Counted from the stretch's first letter, positions 1 through 9,356 are shown. The stretch: 64,000 bases of DNA from Aerococcus viridans (GCF_001543285.1 NZ_CP014164.1:1240001-1304000), one strand, 5' to 3'. Notes: a model not told the origin generated them from the letters alone. A program made the numbers and translations.

Positions 1-2
1 TG

Positions 3-95
3 TTAATTGTTCGCTTTATTTTTACGGAAATATTTTTCTAATTCTGTCACCAATAAGACAATAATACCTGCACCAATGGCAATCAACCAACCTAC
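3..95 (-). pseudogene. C-terminal remnant of a membrane protein, or tiny membrane peptide
   Basis: Thirty sense codons followed by TAA encode a hydrophobic helix (GWLIAIGAGIIVLLV) and a charged tail ending RKNKANN. The frame has an in-frame TAG immediately upstream (96-98), directly after the T-rich tail of the terminator at 107-149, so no full-length gene can exist here. It looks like the last membrane helix of a transporter whose body was lost when the ABC/TetR locus arrived. The alternative is a 27-residue membrane peptide started by the TTG three codons in, after the weak Shine-Dalgarno-like AGGTAGG. Family not recognised. Confidence 0.3.
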
Positions 96-106
96 CTAAG
101 AATAAA

Positions 107-149
107 CCACCTAAATTTGACGGGTTTTGCGTCCCTACTTTAGGTGGTT
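107..149 (-). terminator. Rho-independent terminator of the ABC transporter gene
   Basis: Perfect 10-bp inverted repeat ACCACCTAAA (107-116) / TTTAGGTGGT (140-149). On the minus strand it is followed by TTTATTCTT, and it lies 77 bp beyond the stop codon of the ABC gene. The loop contains a smaller GACG/CGTC pairing. Confidence 0.6.
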
Positions 150-225
150 CTTGTGATGTATTTATTTTTTTGTAAGATAGTAACCGTAGTTTAGCTAACA
201 ATTACTTAAGTTTAAGCAAACAGCA

Positions 226-2562
226 TTAATCAGCGCGCAAGGCTTCAGCGGCGTCTTTCTTCGCTGCCATCCGTGCTGGAATATGACCACCAATAACTGT
301 TAAAACAGTTGAAATGATCAATAATACAACTGCATGTACTGGGTCTAAAATGGCTACATTTTTAAGGTCTGTTAAGGATTCAATCAGTATATTGATTGGG
401 AATGTCAATAAGTAAGCAGTTCCAACACCAATTAAGCCAGAAAGCACACCTAGGATTAAAGTCTCAGAGTCAAATACACGGGTAATGTCTTTTTTTCGAG
501 CACCTAAGGCTTTAAGAACACCGATTTCTTTAGTACGTTCAAGAACTGATGTATAGGTGATAATCCCAATCATAATCATTGAAGTCACTAACGAGATACC
601 GGCAAAGGCAACTAGCACGTAAGTTGTTGCGTCCATAATACCGCCAGTTAATTCAGTCATGGTACCCGCTAAATCTGTATAAAGGATCTTCTCATCTTCA
701 GATTTGCCTTCGTTGTATGCATCTAAATAAGCAAGAACGTTATCTTTCGTTTCAAAGTTTTTAGGGTAAATCATGATAGATGACGGGATTGCGTTAGCGC
801 CAAGTGCAGTTAAGACTTGTTCTTTACCAGCTTCATCTAAACTTTCGCCTGTAAGAACTGAACTGTCGCTATCATTTTGTGCTTGAACGATAGCTGAATT
901 TTGATTATTTTCAATCACTGTTTCAGTCAAAGCGTTTGAATAGTTGATCCCTTCAGTTAAGATCGCCATAGTGGCATCTTCTTTTGGCCGGATAACAGCT
1001 GATACGCGTAATGTCTGATTGTTCTCGTTATCGTAAACAGCATTTAAATCTTGGTTTGGCATGTATAGACCAGTTGGTAATTCTTGATAGTAAGCGTCAT
1101 TTGAAGCGACCACTACTTGGATACCGACGATGTCTTCAAAGGTAATTTCGTCGCCATTTTCATAGTCGAATCCTAGATTATTCAAGGCATTTAAGTTGAC
1201 CTTGTTGTATTCGTCAACTACTAGAACAATATCCGTTTCTTCAGATGGTAATTCTCCTGCAAGCACGTCGTAGTTTTCCGTTAAAAAGGCATTCTCATCG
1301 CCAGAAGTAGCCTCTGGGAAGGTAGAAGCCCCTATACCTGATGATGTCGCATAGAAACTTTGGATGTCACCGGTAGCTGAATCTTGAGCGTAATTAGAAA
1401 AGGCAACTTGCTCAACTTCCCCATCTACATCGCGTAAAAGGTTCAACTGGGCAGAATAAGTATAGTTTAAAGCCTCAGTCAAGGCTGGGTCGATGTCTTT
1501 CACGTACTCAACTAAATCAGTGGTAATGTCATTCTCATGTTGACGAGCTGAAGCTGGGTCTTCGTTGGCAATTACGGTATTGCCATCTGGGTATTCCGTT
1601 TCTTCTTCAGTTGATAGTGTGAAATTAGAGGCATCTTGTGCCACTTGTGATATGGTTACCGGGAATTGAGCACTTGTTTCCGCCTGGGTTGAATCAATCT
1701 GCTTTTGGAAACCGTTTGATAGAGATAGGACAACCGCAATTGAAATAATCCCAATACTTGAAGCGAAGGATGTGATAAAGGTCCGCCCTTTTTTGGTCAT
1801 GATATTTTTAAAGGAAAGGTTTAAAGCGGTTAGGTAAGACATACCCGTACGGCGCATATCTAAAATTGCATCCGCGTTCTCATTATCGTAAGGATTTGAG
1901 TCATTTAGTACTTCCCCATCTTTAAAATTAATGATACGGTTGGCGTATTGGTGAGCTAATTCCCCATCATGCGTAACCATGATCACCAATTTTTCAGTCG
2001 CTAATTCCTGGATCAAGCCCATAATTTGTTGACCAGTTTCAGAATCCAAAGCACCTGTTGGCTCGTCACATAATAATACATCCGGATCATTGGCTAAAGC
2101 ACGCGCAATCGCCACACGTTGCATTTGTCCACCAGATAATTGGTTGGGTTGCTTGTGCATATGGTCCTCTAAGCCCACACGAATCAAAGCGTTTTTCGCT
2201 TTTTCCCGTTTCTCTTCTTTCGCCACACCAGATAAAGTCATCCCTAATTCAACGTTAGATAAGACATCTAAATGGCTGATAATATTATATGACTGGAAAA
2301 CAAACCCGATTGAATTATTCCGGTAAGCGTCCCAATCGATGTCTTTAAAGTTTTTAGTTGACTGGCCGTTGATCACCATATCACCAGAGTCATACTGGTC
2401 TAAACCACCAATCATATTTAAAAGTGTTGTTTTCCCTGAACCTGAAGGCCCTAAGATGGCAACGAATTCTTGTTTTCTAAAAGCTAACGATACATCATTT
2501 AAAGCATGTGTTACCGTATCGCCCACTTCATACGTTTTCTTGAGGTTTTTTAATTCAAGCAT
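226..2562 (-). CDS. ABC transporter, fused ATPase and FtsX-type permease (MacB-like)
   Basis: The 778-residue protein joins a MacB/LolD-type ATPase to an FtsX-like permease. Residues 1-225 carry Walker [10 protein letters not shown] (38-46), signature LSGGQ (142-146) and Walker B DEPTG (166-170). One membrane helix near 265-285 is followed by about 350 extracytoplasmic residues, then three helices (about 655-775), the topology of type VII ABC systems. These do not import; they use mechanotransmission for export of peptides, lipids or antimicrobials, or for sensing. Substrate unknown. Start ATG follows AAGGAG. The divergent TetR gene and the operator between them suggest repression relieved by a ligand, possibly a toxic compound. 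No separate membrane-fusion protein is adjacent. Confidence 0.9.
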   Translation of the reverse strand: MLELKNLKKTYEVGDTVTHALNDVSLAFRKQEFVAILGPSGSGKTTLLNMIGGLDQYDSGDMVINGQSTKNFKDIDWDAYRNNSIGFVFQSYNIISHLDVLSNVELGMTLSGVAKEEKREKAKNALIRVGLEDHMHKQPNQLSGGQMQRVAIARALANDPDVLLCDEPTGALDSETGQQIMGLIQELATEKLVIMVTHDGELAHQYANRIINFKDGEVLNDSNPYDNENADAILDMRRTGMSYLTALNLSFKNIMTKKGRTFITSFASSIGIISIAVVLSLSNGFQKQIDSTQAETSAQFPVTISQVAQDASNFTLSTEEETEYPDGNTVIANEDPASARQHENDITTDLVEYVKDIDPALTEALNYTYSAQLNLLRDVDGEVEQVAFSNYAQDSATGDIQSFYATSSGIGASTFPEATSGDENAFLTENYDVLAGELPSEETDIVLVVDEYNKVNLNALNNLGFDYENGDEITFEDIVGIQVVVASNDAYYQELPTGLYMPNQDLNAVYDNENNQTLRVSAVIRPKEDATMAILTEGINYSNALTETVIENNQNSAIVQAQNDSDSSVLTGESLDEAGKEQVLTALGANAIPSSIMIYPKNFETKDNVLAYLDAYNEGKSEDEKILYTDLAGTMTELTGGIMDATTYVLVAFAGISLVTSMIMIGIITYTSVLERTKEIGVLKALGARKKDITRVFDSETLILGVLSGLIGVGTAYLLTFPINILIESLTDLKNVAILDPVHAVVLLIISTVLTVIGGHIPARMAAKKDAAEALRAD

Positions 2563-2604
2563 TTACATAAGACTCCTTTTATTTTTACTGCTTTCATAGC
2601 TTAT

Positions 2605-2632
2605 AGTATATTCATTCTCATGGCTAGCACAA
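2605..2632 (-). promoter_or_regulatory. Promoter of the ABC transporter gene
   Basis: On the minus strand, -35 TTGTGC (2627-2632) and -10 TATACT (2605-2610) are separated by 16 bp. The -35 box abuts the palindrome at 2632-2654, so a bound regulator would block it. Confidence 0.5.
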
Positions 2633-2654
2633 AATAGGACAAAGTGTCTTATTT
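2632..2654. promoter_or_regulatory. Palindromic operator, probable TetR binding site
   Basis: AAATAGGACA - AAG - TGTCTTATTT: two 10-bp arms with one mismatch around a 3-bp centre, the usual geometry for TetR-family sites. It lies between the divergent ABC and tetR genes, touching the ABC -35 box. Binding is inferred. Confidence 0.6.
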
Positions 2655-2723
2655 GGTAAAAGAATGATAAAATTGCATGAGTATAAGTATATTTTACCCT
2701 AAAAATTGGCAAAGGACGAATAA

Positions 2724-3260
2724 ATGACTATAAGCAATAAATCATTACAAACACGCGAAAACATCAAATCATCCCTTCTAAAATTAATGGAAGCCCAACC
2801 CTTCACCAGCATCACTATTCAAGATATCGTCAAAGAGGCTGATCTAAACCGGTCGTCTTTCTACCGTTATTTTGATGATAAATACGCCGTGGTTGAAGAA
2901 ATCGAAAATGAAATTATCGATAATTTAAAAAACGAGGCTATTGGTCAAGTTGAAGAGTTGTTCGCTCAAACAAGTAAATACGAGGTGCTTTTTTATATTC
3001 TGAACAAATTTTCCAAAGATACTACCCGATCAAGCATCCTTTTAGGCGAAAATGGCGACCCCTCCTTCGTCCATAAAATGACCAAGTCTGTTAAAGTAAA
3101 TTTCCCAACCGATGTGAGACAAATGGAAATTCCTAGTAAATATGATGAATTAGCCAATGATTTGAAGGCCTCTGCCGTCATCAATTTCTTGGCTAAATTT
3201 GAAGCGTACAATAAGAAATATACCATCGAAGAAATTGCCTACTTCTTTTCATTGATCTAG
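2724..3260 (+). CDS. TetR/AcrR family transcriptional regulator
   Basis: 178 residues, a typical length for the family. The N-terminal helix-turn-helix spans about 10-55 with the family pattern TSITIQDIVKEADLNRSSFY followed by RYFDDK. The C-terminal part (60-178) is a helical ligand-binding domain of unrecognised specificity. It is transcribed divergently from the ABC fusion, 161 bp away, with a palindrome between, so it most likely represses the transporter and itself. ATG start follows a weak ribosome site (AAAGGACG) at fitting distance. The ligand cannot be told from sequence. Confidence 0.88.
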   Translation: MTISNKSLQTRENIKSSLLKLMEAQPFTSITIQDIVKEADLNRSSFYRYFDDKYAVVEEIENEIIDNLKNEAIGQVEELFAQTSKYEVLFYILNKFSKDTTRSSILLGENGDPSFVHKMTKSVKVNFPTDVRQMEIPSKYDELANDLKASAVINFLAKFEAYNKKYTIEEIAYFFSLI

Positions 3261-3291
3261 CAATTTAGCAGCTATTGTATAATAAAAAAAA

Positions 3292-3337
3292 TGGACCTTT
3301 TAAAGCCGCATGTTTGGCTAAGAGGTCCAGTTCTTTT
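3292..3337. terminator. Bidirectional terminator between tetR and gcvH-like gene
   Basis: TGGACCTTTT (3292-3301) pairs with AAGAGGTCCA (3320-3329). A-rich sequence precedes and T-rich sequence follows, so it can serve both converging genes. Confidence 0.65.
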
Positions 3338-3345
3338 TTGTTTAT

Positions 3346-3705
3346 TTAGTTTTCAATCGGTTGATCTTCAGATAAGAATTCCGACCACTTGATTGCGTGA
3401 TTGCTTTTTGTGACAACCAACCATTTAAGGCTTTCGTCATCTTCATTCAGCAATTCAGGTTGGTCCGTTAATGATTCATTTTTCGAAACAATATCTGCTG
3501 AGATTGGTGCTAGCATGTCTGTGACAGCTTTAGACCCTTCAACTGAGAAAAATGGCTCACCCGCAACTAACTCACGATCATTGAAGAAGGCGAAGTAAGA
3601 AACCTCACCAACTGCATCTGAACCGTAAGAAGAAAGGCCGATACGAACTGTGCCGTCAGCTTGCTCTTCAAGGTACAAGCCCTCTTTACTATAAACTTTA
3701 TGCAT
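3346..3705 (-). CDS. GcvH-like lipoyl-domain protein
   Basis: A glycine-cleavage H-type lipoyl domain of about 119 residues. The recognisable core is IGLSSYGSDAVGEV, then SVEGSKAVTDMLAPIS, where the lysine in SKA aligns with the lipoylated lysine of GcvH (SVKAASD), then a conserved LLNEDD segment. Lactobacillales often keep a stand-alone GcvH-like protein as a lipoyl relay without the other glycine-cleavage subunits, and no gcvT or gcvP is seen here. Start: a GTG three codons upstream is in frame, but the ATG at 3703-3705 has AGAGGTG 5 bases upstream and is preferred. It follows rodA on the same strand and may be co-transcribed. Confidence 0.75.
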   Translation of the reverse strand: MHKVYSKEGLYLEEQADGTVRIGLSSYGSDAVGEVSYFAFFNDRELVAGEPFFSVEGSKAVTDMLAPISADIVSKNESLTDQPELLNEDDESLKWLVVTKSNHAIKWSEFLSEDQPIEN

Positions 3706-3733
3706 GCAATTCACCTCTAAAATTATTCAAAAA

Positions 3734-5023
3734 TTAGGTTAGTTTATCAATCAAATTTTGTGGGATTAAACGGTTGACCCAGCGAATGGCTTTCACAACC
3801 GGATTCTTGCTTAAGTGCTCATCATCCAAGCCCTCATTGTATTTGATTGACAATATTAAACCAATACTTAGCATACTCGTGAGTAAGGCAGTACCACCCG
3901 CCGAAATTAGCGGTAATGGAATACCTGTCAGCGGTAAAAGCCCGATAGACATCCCAATATTTTCGACGATATGGAAGGTGAACATCATGACTACCCCTGA
4001 AACCATTGACGCATAGAAGGCGTCGTGGGCTCTAAAGGCCACTGAAATCATTTGGAATATTAAGATGAAGTATAATAAGACGACAAAACTTGACCCTAGG
4101 AAACCAAAGTTTTCACCGATAGTAGAGAAAATCATATCCGACTCTCGAACTGGGACGTGAACTTGGAATTGACCAAGCCCTTTTCCAAGAAGGCCTCCCG
4201 AACCTATTGCCTTCAAACTTTGCGCTAACTGGTAAGATTCATTGGCCGAATTACCGAATGGATTTAACCATGAATCGATACGGGCAAATTGGTAGTCTTG
4301 GAAGCCTAATGCATATAGTAAATCCCGTTGATAGACTACCAAGATAATCAATATTAAGGCGATAACTGCAAATGATAGGAATGCAGGTAAAATAATATAC
4401 CAGGTGATTCCTGACACGAATATGACACCGATAAACATCATTAAGAATACCAAGGTTGTCCCCAAGTCATTCTGTGCAATGATTAAAGCAACCGGTGGGA
4501 TAGTCCATAAAGTAATTTTTAATAAGAATCGCGCATCAAATTTAACTCGTTCCATCATGACCATGTCTTCAATACCAAGACGACGGCCTTCATCATTGTA
4601 GCCTTGAACTAAATAAGCCATCATGATGATATAAGCAACCTTCATTAACTCTGAAGGTTGAAGAGATAACGGTCCAATGGTAATCCATGAATGCGCCCCA
4701 TTGGTCACGGCTAATTCACGGTCATAGAAAATCAATACTAATACGAGTAAAACTAGCCCGAACCCGTAAGCTACCGGTGCAAAGTGATACAAGGTTTTCC
4801 GGTCAAGCTGCATCACTATAGCTGCTGCTACAGCCCCAACCGCAAACCAAGCTATTTGCATAATGGTTTGGGAATAGGACCCTGAATCATATTGTAAATA
4901 TGTCGTTGAAAAAATAGTCACGATACTCACCAAAGCTAACAACGTGACGCATATGACGATAGTGATATCGACTCTACTCGTTGGTTTCTTCTTTAATCGC
5001 CGATTTGACGAACGTTTTTCCAA
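3734..5023 (-). CDS. rodA: Rod-shape/elongation SEDS glycosyltransferase RodA
   Basis: 429 residues with about ten membrane helices of the FtsW/RodA/SpoVE (SEDS) family, the peptidoglycan polymerases that work with class B penicillin-binding proteins. Family signatures are visible: GAHSWITIGPLSLQPSELMK near 110-130 and, towards the C-terminus, GIPLPLISAGGTALLTSML. The short basic N-terminus and absence of a long cytoplasmic tail favour RodA over FtsW, but the two are hard to separate by eye. The gene starts 14 bp after the YihY gene, suggesting one transcript (yihY-rodA-gcvH-like). Confidence 0.85.
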   Translation of the reverse strand: MEKRSSNRRLKKKPTSRVDITIVICVTLLALVSIVTIFSTTYLQYDSGSYSQTIMQIAWFAVGAVAAAIVMQLDRKTLYHFAPVAYGFGLVLLVLVLIFYDRELAVTNGAHSWITIGPLSLQPSELMKVAYIIMMAYLVQGYNDEGRRLGIEDMVMMERVKFDARFLLKITLWTIPPVALIIAQNDLGTTLVFLMMFIGVIFVSGITWYIILPAFLSFAVIALILIILVVYQRDLLYALGFQDYQFARIDSWLNPFGNSANESYQLAQSLKAIGSGGLLGKGLGQFQVHVPVRESDMIFSTIGENFGFLGSSFVVLLYFILIFQMISVAFRAHDAFYASMVSGVVMMFTFHIVENIGMSIGLLPLTGIPLPLISAGGTALLTSMLSIGLILSIKYNEGLDDEHLSKNPVVKAIRWVNRLIPQNLIDKLT

Positions 5024-5037
5024 AATAATGCGCCCCT

Positions 5038-6027
5038 TTAATCTCTATTTCCTTGTGGTCGTGCAGGATTATTCGAAATAACGATATCTCCTGGTTGACG
5101 CTTTAATGTACCTATTGCGATTGTCTTTTTATCCATAAAAGGGAAACCCGCAGAGGTTGTTGTATGGTAGTTTGGACTTGAATCGATAAATTCTTCCACA
5201 TTGTTTAAACGGTAGATAATATGGTTAATCATGGCACCTACAATTAACACGATTGATGTTAACCAAAGGTAGATCATTAATACAATGAATACCCCGATAG
5301 TCCCGTTTGAAACTGATGAACCACCAAAATTATTCACATAGAATGAAAATCCACTCGACAGAACAGCTGAAAGCAGTGTCGCTACAACCGCTCCTGGTAC
5401 CGCGAACTTAAGCGGATACTTGTGATGTGGAATAAATTGGTAAATAAAAGTAAATACCAGAATCAAAACAAGCAATAGAATTGGCCATTTTACACTGGTA
5501 AAAATATCAAACAATTGCATTGGCACGTCTATGAATTGGTTTACTGCTTCTAAAAGTGTTTGTCCAAATACGAACAGGACACTTAATGCCACAGCAAATA
5601 TAACTAAAACGAAGGCAATGGCGAAGGAGAATAAGCGCGAAATAATAAAATTCGGTTTATCTGTAATGCCATAGGTCCTGTTTAAAATATTTTGTACGGT
5701 TCCAAAAGCCGTAGATCCAGACCATAGAATCAATATGAAGGAAACAGAAAGCGCACCAGTTGTATCTGATGATAGGTAAGACTCCAATGTAGGCACAATT
5801 ATAGGCTCCACTTGGTCAGGTAATAACGTTTCAAGTAATCCAACAACTGAATCTGGATCAAATGGTAACATCGGTATAATGTTGGCAATCATCATCAATA
5901 GCGGGAACAGAGATAGTAGAAAGTAATAGGACATTTCTGCAGCACTACCAGCAATATTTGCCTGATTAACCGAGGCTAAGGTCATTGGAATAATTCGATC
6001 TTTCAATTTTTCTTTCACTCTTGCCAC
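5038..6027 (-). CDS. YihY/BrkB family inner membrane protein (UPF0761)
   Basis: 329 residues with six predicted membrane helices. The N-terminal AEMSYYFLLSLFPLLMMI and the later ILWSGSTAFGTVQNILNRTYG are hallmarks of the YihY/BrkB family. Early reports of tRNA-processing activity (RNase BN) are regarded as mistaken; transport or envelope roles are proposed but unproven. The C-terminal 35 residues are cytoplasmic, polar and poorly conserved. Immediately upstream of rodA in the same orientation, consistent with an envelope-related operon. Confidence 0.85.
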   Translation of the reverse strand: MARVKEKLKDRIIPMTLASVNQANIAGSAAEMSYYFLLSLFPLLMMIANIIPMLPFDPDSVVGLLETLLPDQVEPIIVPTLESYLSSDTTGALSVSFILILWSGSTAFGTVQNILNRTYGITDKPNFIISRLFSFAIAFVLVIFAVALSVLFVFGQTLLEAVNQFIDVPMQLFDIFTSVKWPILLLVLILVFTFIYQFIPHHKYPLKFAVPGAVVATLLSAVLSSGFSFYVNNFGGSSVSNGTIGVFIVLMIYLWLTSIVLIVGAMINHIIYRLNNVEEFIDSSPNYHTTTSAGFPFMDKKTIAIGTLKRQPGDIVISNNPARPQGNRD

Positions 6028-6104
6028 CTCAATTCTTTACTCTTAATACTACTTAATTTAGGGCTATTTAACAAGTTTTCTTCCTGATTTAAAGCAAATA
6101 AAAA

Positions 6105-6158
6105 CTGGTGGTTGAAATCGAATGCTATATACCCTTAGCACCAATTAAAAATCACCAG
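6105..6158. terminator. Probable terminator downstream of the lipoprotein gene
   Basis: CTGGTG (6105-6110) pairs with CACCAG (6153-6158) with a long, partly structured loop. On the minus strand it is followed by TTTTTATT. The stem is short, so confidence is moderate. Confidence 0.45.
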
Positions 6159-6189
6159 CCTTAAATTTATTTGTATGCACTAAGCGATT

Positions 6190-6918
6190 CTATTGTCCCG
6201 TATTTTGCCAAGTACCACTCACAACATCCATCACCATCAAAGTGCCTGAATAAGCATCATAACGGTAAGTTGCAATCAGGTTTGTATGTCCTTGTCCATC
6301 AGGAGATTGACGATAAACATCTACTTGTGCTAAATCTTCATTCACCAATGTTGGTAAGAAGAAATATTCGTCAGATTGGTATGCACCTTGCGAATCAGCA
6401 GAAATTAAAGGCGCTGCTTCAGCCAACAAGTCACGCGCACGTGTATTGTCGAAAGAGCCTTGGTTACCTTCTGCTTGACTAGAACTTGCATAAGTCCCTT
6501 GATCTTCCACTTCGCTAGATGGTACTACTTCTGAGGATGGTGCAGTTTTTTCAGGTTCTGCTGCAATGATAGAAGATTCAATCTCATCAGTTGTCATGGC
6601 TTGTGCAGTTGCAGCTTCACTCGCTACCGATGAATCCGCCACAACTTCTTCCGATGTTTGTGTTGTTTCATCAATTGACGCTCCAGTATCGTCGCTTGAA
6701 GATTCTGAATCAGCATCAGCAGATGCTTCACTTGAAGAAGAGCTGTCAGCTTCTACAACATTTAAAGAAGCACTCTCAGACGATGTTGAAGAAGAAGCAC
6801 TTTCTTCACTTGATGACGTTTCATCTGAATACATACCCAAAGCAGAATCAACATTGTCACAAGCCGCCAAAGATAAAGCTAATAAAGAAATACCTAATAA
6901 TGAATATACTTTTTTCAT
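6190..6918 (-). CDS. Serine-rich lipoprotein
   Basis: 242 residues. A signal peptide with lipobox LSLAAC puts the lipidated cysteine at residue 20, so the mature protein is anchored to the outer face of the membrane. Residues about 30-150 are a low-complexity Ser/Glu/Ala-rich linker. Residues about 160-242 form a compact C-terminal domain beginning RARDLLAEAAPLIS and ending in a Tyr-rich beta-like segment (IATYRYDAYSGTLMVMDV). This tail resembles small substrate-free lipoprotein domains in Lactobacillales, but I cannot name it. Start ATG follows GGGAGGTAGG. Monocistronic, with its own promoter and terminator. Confidence 0.8.
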   Translation of the reverse strand: MKKVYSLLGISLLALSLAACDNVDSALGMYSDETSSSEESASSSTSSESASLNVVEADSSSSSEASADADSESSSDDTGASIDETTQTSEEVVADSSVASEAATAQAMTTDEIESSIIAAEPEKTAPSSEVVPSSEVEDQGTYASSSQAEGNQGSFDNTRARDLLAEAAPLISADSQGAYQSDEYFFLPTLVNEDLAQVDVYRQSPDGQGHTNLIATYRYDAYSGTLMVMDVVSGTWQNTGQ

Positions 6919-6946
6919 GGTCCTACCTCCCGTTTATCTTATAACT

Positions 6947-6973
6947 ATTTTATCATAACAAATCAAATTGCAA
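6947..6973 (-). promoter_or_regulatory. Probable promoter of the lipoprotein gene
   Basis: Minus strand: extended -10 TGATAAAAT (TAAAAT at 6947-6952) with a TTGCAA box at 6968-6973. The 15-bp spacer is short, but the TGn extension compensates. Confidence 0.35.
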
Positions 6974-7898
6974 GCCTTAAATGTCGTATCTTTACAAAAG
7001 GTTAACTATTTCATGAATACAAGATTACACTCTAGTAAAATTTGCCTGCCTCTACAATTTCATTATAACAAACCACCCTGCATAACCATATTGATGTGAC
7101 AAGGAAAATGAACAAAACAATACAATCTGTAAGAAATGCACGTTGATTCGAATCAATTCCTTACAAATTATTCTATTTTTGAATTTAAATATGGGATTCA
7201 TCTCTGAATATTGTAAGATCATTTAGAGAGAATATATTTTCATGTTTTATTTTCTAATAAAAAAGATTGTTTCTAATTAGGCAAGTCTACAATTTTTTAT
7301 AAAATACAGTGCATCGAATCATACACCACTCTTTACTTGTCTTTTTCTTTGTATAGGCTGTGGGAATGATATCCGCTTTTTGTAAGGTGTGCGCTTCTGT
7401 ACTTTTATTTCTTAAACATCACATAAGTAGTCATACCCACGAGGGTCACGAATCAAAAAAAGATTATCGCTTTAATTAGCTATCAAATTTTTTATCAATT
7501 CCATTCGACAGAAATTATTCTTCGGTCTAATCTAGAGGCAGAACGCTTGTTAGAAGAATGAACTTTAATTGAATGAATTTTCTACATACCTATTATCAGT
7601 TGACTAATAAATAATTGAGAATTTGATTGCTACGAACTTGATAGTAATGTGTTATTGATATCATAATGAGATTATTTACCATTATGGACACTGTGATTAG
7701 CGGAAATAATAAGAGTATCCAAGAGAAAAAAGGCAAAAGTACTAACAAGGTCAAATATCAAAAAATAGAGGAAGCCATTTTCCAAGCTATATTAAATATT
7801 TATGCTCATGTAACTAAAAATGAACATAAATACACCTTTAAAAAAATTTAATTCATGCATTTTTAGCCCCACTAGTTGGTAAAAAAAGTTTTCAACAA
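6974..7898. other. Gene-poor AT-rich gap
   Basis: No convincing complete gene. It holds an imperfect hairpin at 7128-7165 with the 14-bp palindrome TTGATTCGAATCAA at its centre, stop-riddled frames in 7300-7460, and the 61-codon frame at 7666-7851. The stretch looks like eroded genes beside a tRNA gene. Confidence 0.5.
7666..7851 (+). pseudogene. Possible N-terminal remnant of a TetR-type regulator
   Basis: 61 codons. The C-terminal half (KYQKIEEAIFQAILNIY ... TFKKI) resembles the first two helices of TetR DNA-binding domains, but the frame stops before the recognition helix. No good ribosome-binding site precedes either ATG. Either a decayed regulator or a chance frame. Confidence 0.25.
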
Positions 7899-7900
7899 AA

Positions 7901-7940
7901 AACCACTATACACCAACACTTAAATGTTGATATATAGCGG
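7901..7940. terminator. Terminator downstream of tRNA-Arg
   Basis: AACCACTATA (7901-7910) with TATAGCGGTT (7932-7942 region) and an inner CAACACTTAAATGTTG pairing form a long hairpin. Minus-strand transcripts leaving the tRNA meet it and then a TTTTTTG tract. Confidence 0.6.
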
Positions 7941-7952
7941 TTTTCACTTAAT

Positions 7953-8025
7953 GTTAAGAGTGGGATTCGAACCCACGACCTACGGTTTAGAAGACCGTTG
8001 CTCTATCCAGCTGAGCTATCCTAAC
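7953..8025 (-). tRNA. tRNA-Arg (anticodon UCU)
   Basis: 73 nt on the minus strand. Acceptor stem GTTAGGA / TCTTAAC pairs over 7 bp (one G-U). The D arm contains AGCTCAGCTGG, the anticodon loop is CT-TCT-AA between ACGGT and ACCGT, and the T arm contains GTTCGAATC. The anticodon UCU reads AGA/AGG. CCA is not encoded. Confidence 0.95.
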
Positions 8026-8094
8026 AAAAGTCGTCATGTTTAGATGACAACTATTAAATATTATACCAAGATAGCAATATCTGTCAAGTGCATT

Positions 8095-9327
8095 TTACTC
8101 AGACTTAGGCAATTGTAAATATTTGGGTTTAAATAAATGCAATTCGTATTGCTGAGACACTTCGTCAAATTCCATCTTTTCAAAATAAATATGATCTTGC
8201 AGTCCCAACCAATTACCGATTTGACTCGGTGAAACAGCAATTTCAACTTCATCATATTGGTCTTTCAATTCATTGACGATGGCTGCTAACAGTTCTTCAA
8301 TGCTTTCTTCAGACTTGGCACTAATCTGCACGTTTGGCTGATTAAAGGCCAAGATCGCCTGGTTGGTATTTGCCACTTTATCCATCTTGTTATAAACAAA
8401 TAAATGTGGGATATCCAGCATGTCTAATTGCTTCAAGGTATCTAGGACGACCGCTTCCTGTTCGCTTGCATACGGTGATGACGCGTCGATCACAATCAAC
8501 ATCAAATCCACCTGACGACTTTCTTCCAAGGTTGAATGGAATGAATCGATAATTTGTGGTGGTAAATCTTGTATAAATCCTACCGTATCCGTAATGGACA
8601 TTTGGAAATGATTGTTGAGTGAAAATACCCGTGTTAGGGGTGTTAAGGTGGCGAATAATTGGTTTTCTTCCAAGGTATCCGCTTGGGACAAGGCGTTTGT
8701 AATTGTTGACTTGCCTGCATTGGTATAGCCAATTAAGCCCAATTGGAAAATGGCGCCCTTTTCCCGGTTCTCACGAGTCCGACTACGGTGCTTCTCTACT
8801 TCTTTCAACTCACCCTTGATGCGTTGAATCTCGTTACGAAGAACCCGACGGTCTTGCTCAATTTTCGTTTCACCAGGACCTCTCGTCCCAATCCCCCCAC
8901 CAAGTCTAGATAGGGCATTATAATTACCTGCTAAACGCGGTAATAGGTATTCGTTCTGTGCTAAGGCAACCTGTAATTTACCTTCTTTTGATGTTGCCCG
9001 CATAGCGAAAATATCCAAAATTAATTGAATTCGGTCAATCACTGGAAAATCTACTGCTTGTTGTAGGTTGTTATTTTGTGATGGCGTTAATTGCTGATAG
9101 AAAATAATTAAATCAGCTTCATTTGCATCTGCATGCATGGCCAATTCTTCTACTTTCCCCTTACCAATTAGGGTTCTGGCGTCAAATCTTTCCCGTTTTT
9201 GTGAAACGAGCCCAACCACTTCTCCCCCTGCCGTATTCACTAACTCCTCTAACTCTTCAATTTGCATATCAAATTGTCGGTCACTGGTGTCAGGTGTCTG
9301 AACTGCTGCTAATAAAACTTTTTGCAT
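8095..9327 (-). CDS. hflX: GTPase HflX
   Basis: 410 residues. The N-terminal HflX domain (1-190) ends in the glycine-rich linker starting GGGIGTRGPGETKIEQD (143-159). The G domain follows with G1 GYTNAGKST (200-208), G3 DTVGF and G4 NKMD. HflX binds the large ribosomal subunit and splits stalled or hibernating ribosomes under stress. It is the last gene of the long efp-to-hflX cluster, 29 bp after miaA; the miaA-hflX pairing is conserved in many bacteria. Confidence 0.95.
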   Translation of the reverse strand: MQKVLLAAVQTPDTSDRQFDMQIEELEELVNTAGGEVVGLVSQKRERFDARTLIGKGKVEELAMHADANEADLIIFYQQLTPSQNNNLQQAVDFPVIDRIQLILDIFAMRATSKEGKLQVALAQNEYLLPRLAGNYNALSRLGGGIGTRGPGETKIEQDRRVLRNEIQRIKGELKEVEKHRSRTRENREKGAIFQLGLIGYTNAGKSTITNALSQADTLEENQLFATLTPLTRVFSLNNHFQMSITDTVGFIQDLPPQIIDSFHSTLEESRQVDLMLIVIDASSPYASEQEAVVLDTLKQLDMLDIPHLFVYNKMDKVANTNQAILAFNQPNVQISAKSEESIEELLAAIVNELKDQYDEVEIAVSPSQIGNWLGLQDHIYFEKMEFDEVSQQYELHLFKPKYLQLPKSE

Positions 9328-9356
9328 ACTTCCTCCTTCTGAACCGAAAATCTAAA

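Noticed and set aside
3..95. Fst-type type I toxin
   Set aside because: Helix plus basic tail is reminiscent, but the Fst core pattern and an opposing antisense promoter are not visible, so not called.
6566..6958. Long plus-strand open frame opposite the lipoprotein gene
   Set aside because: It is the mirror of the Ser-rich low-complexity coding region; no ribosome site and protein-like composition only because of the repeats.
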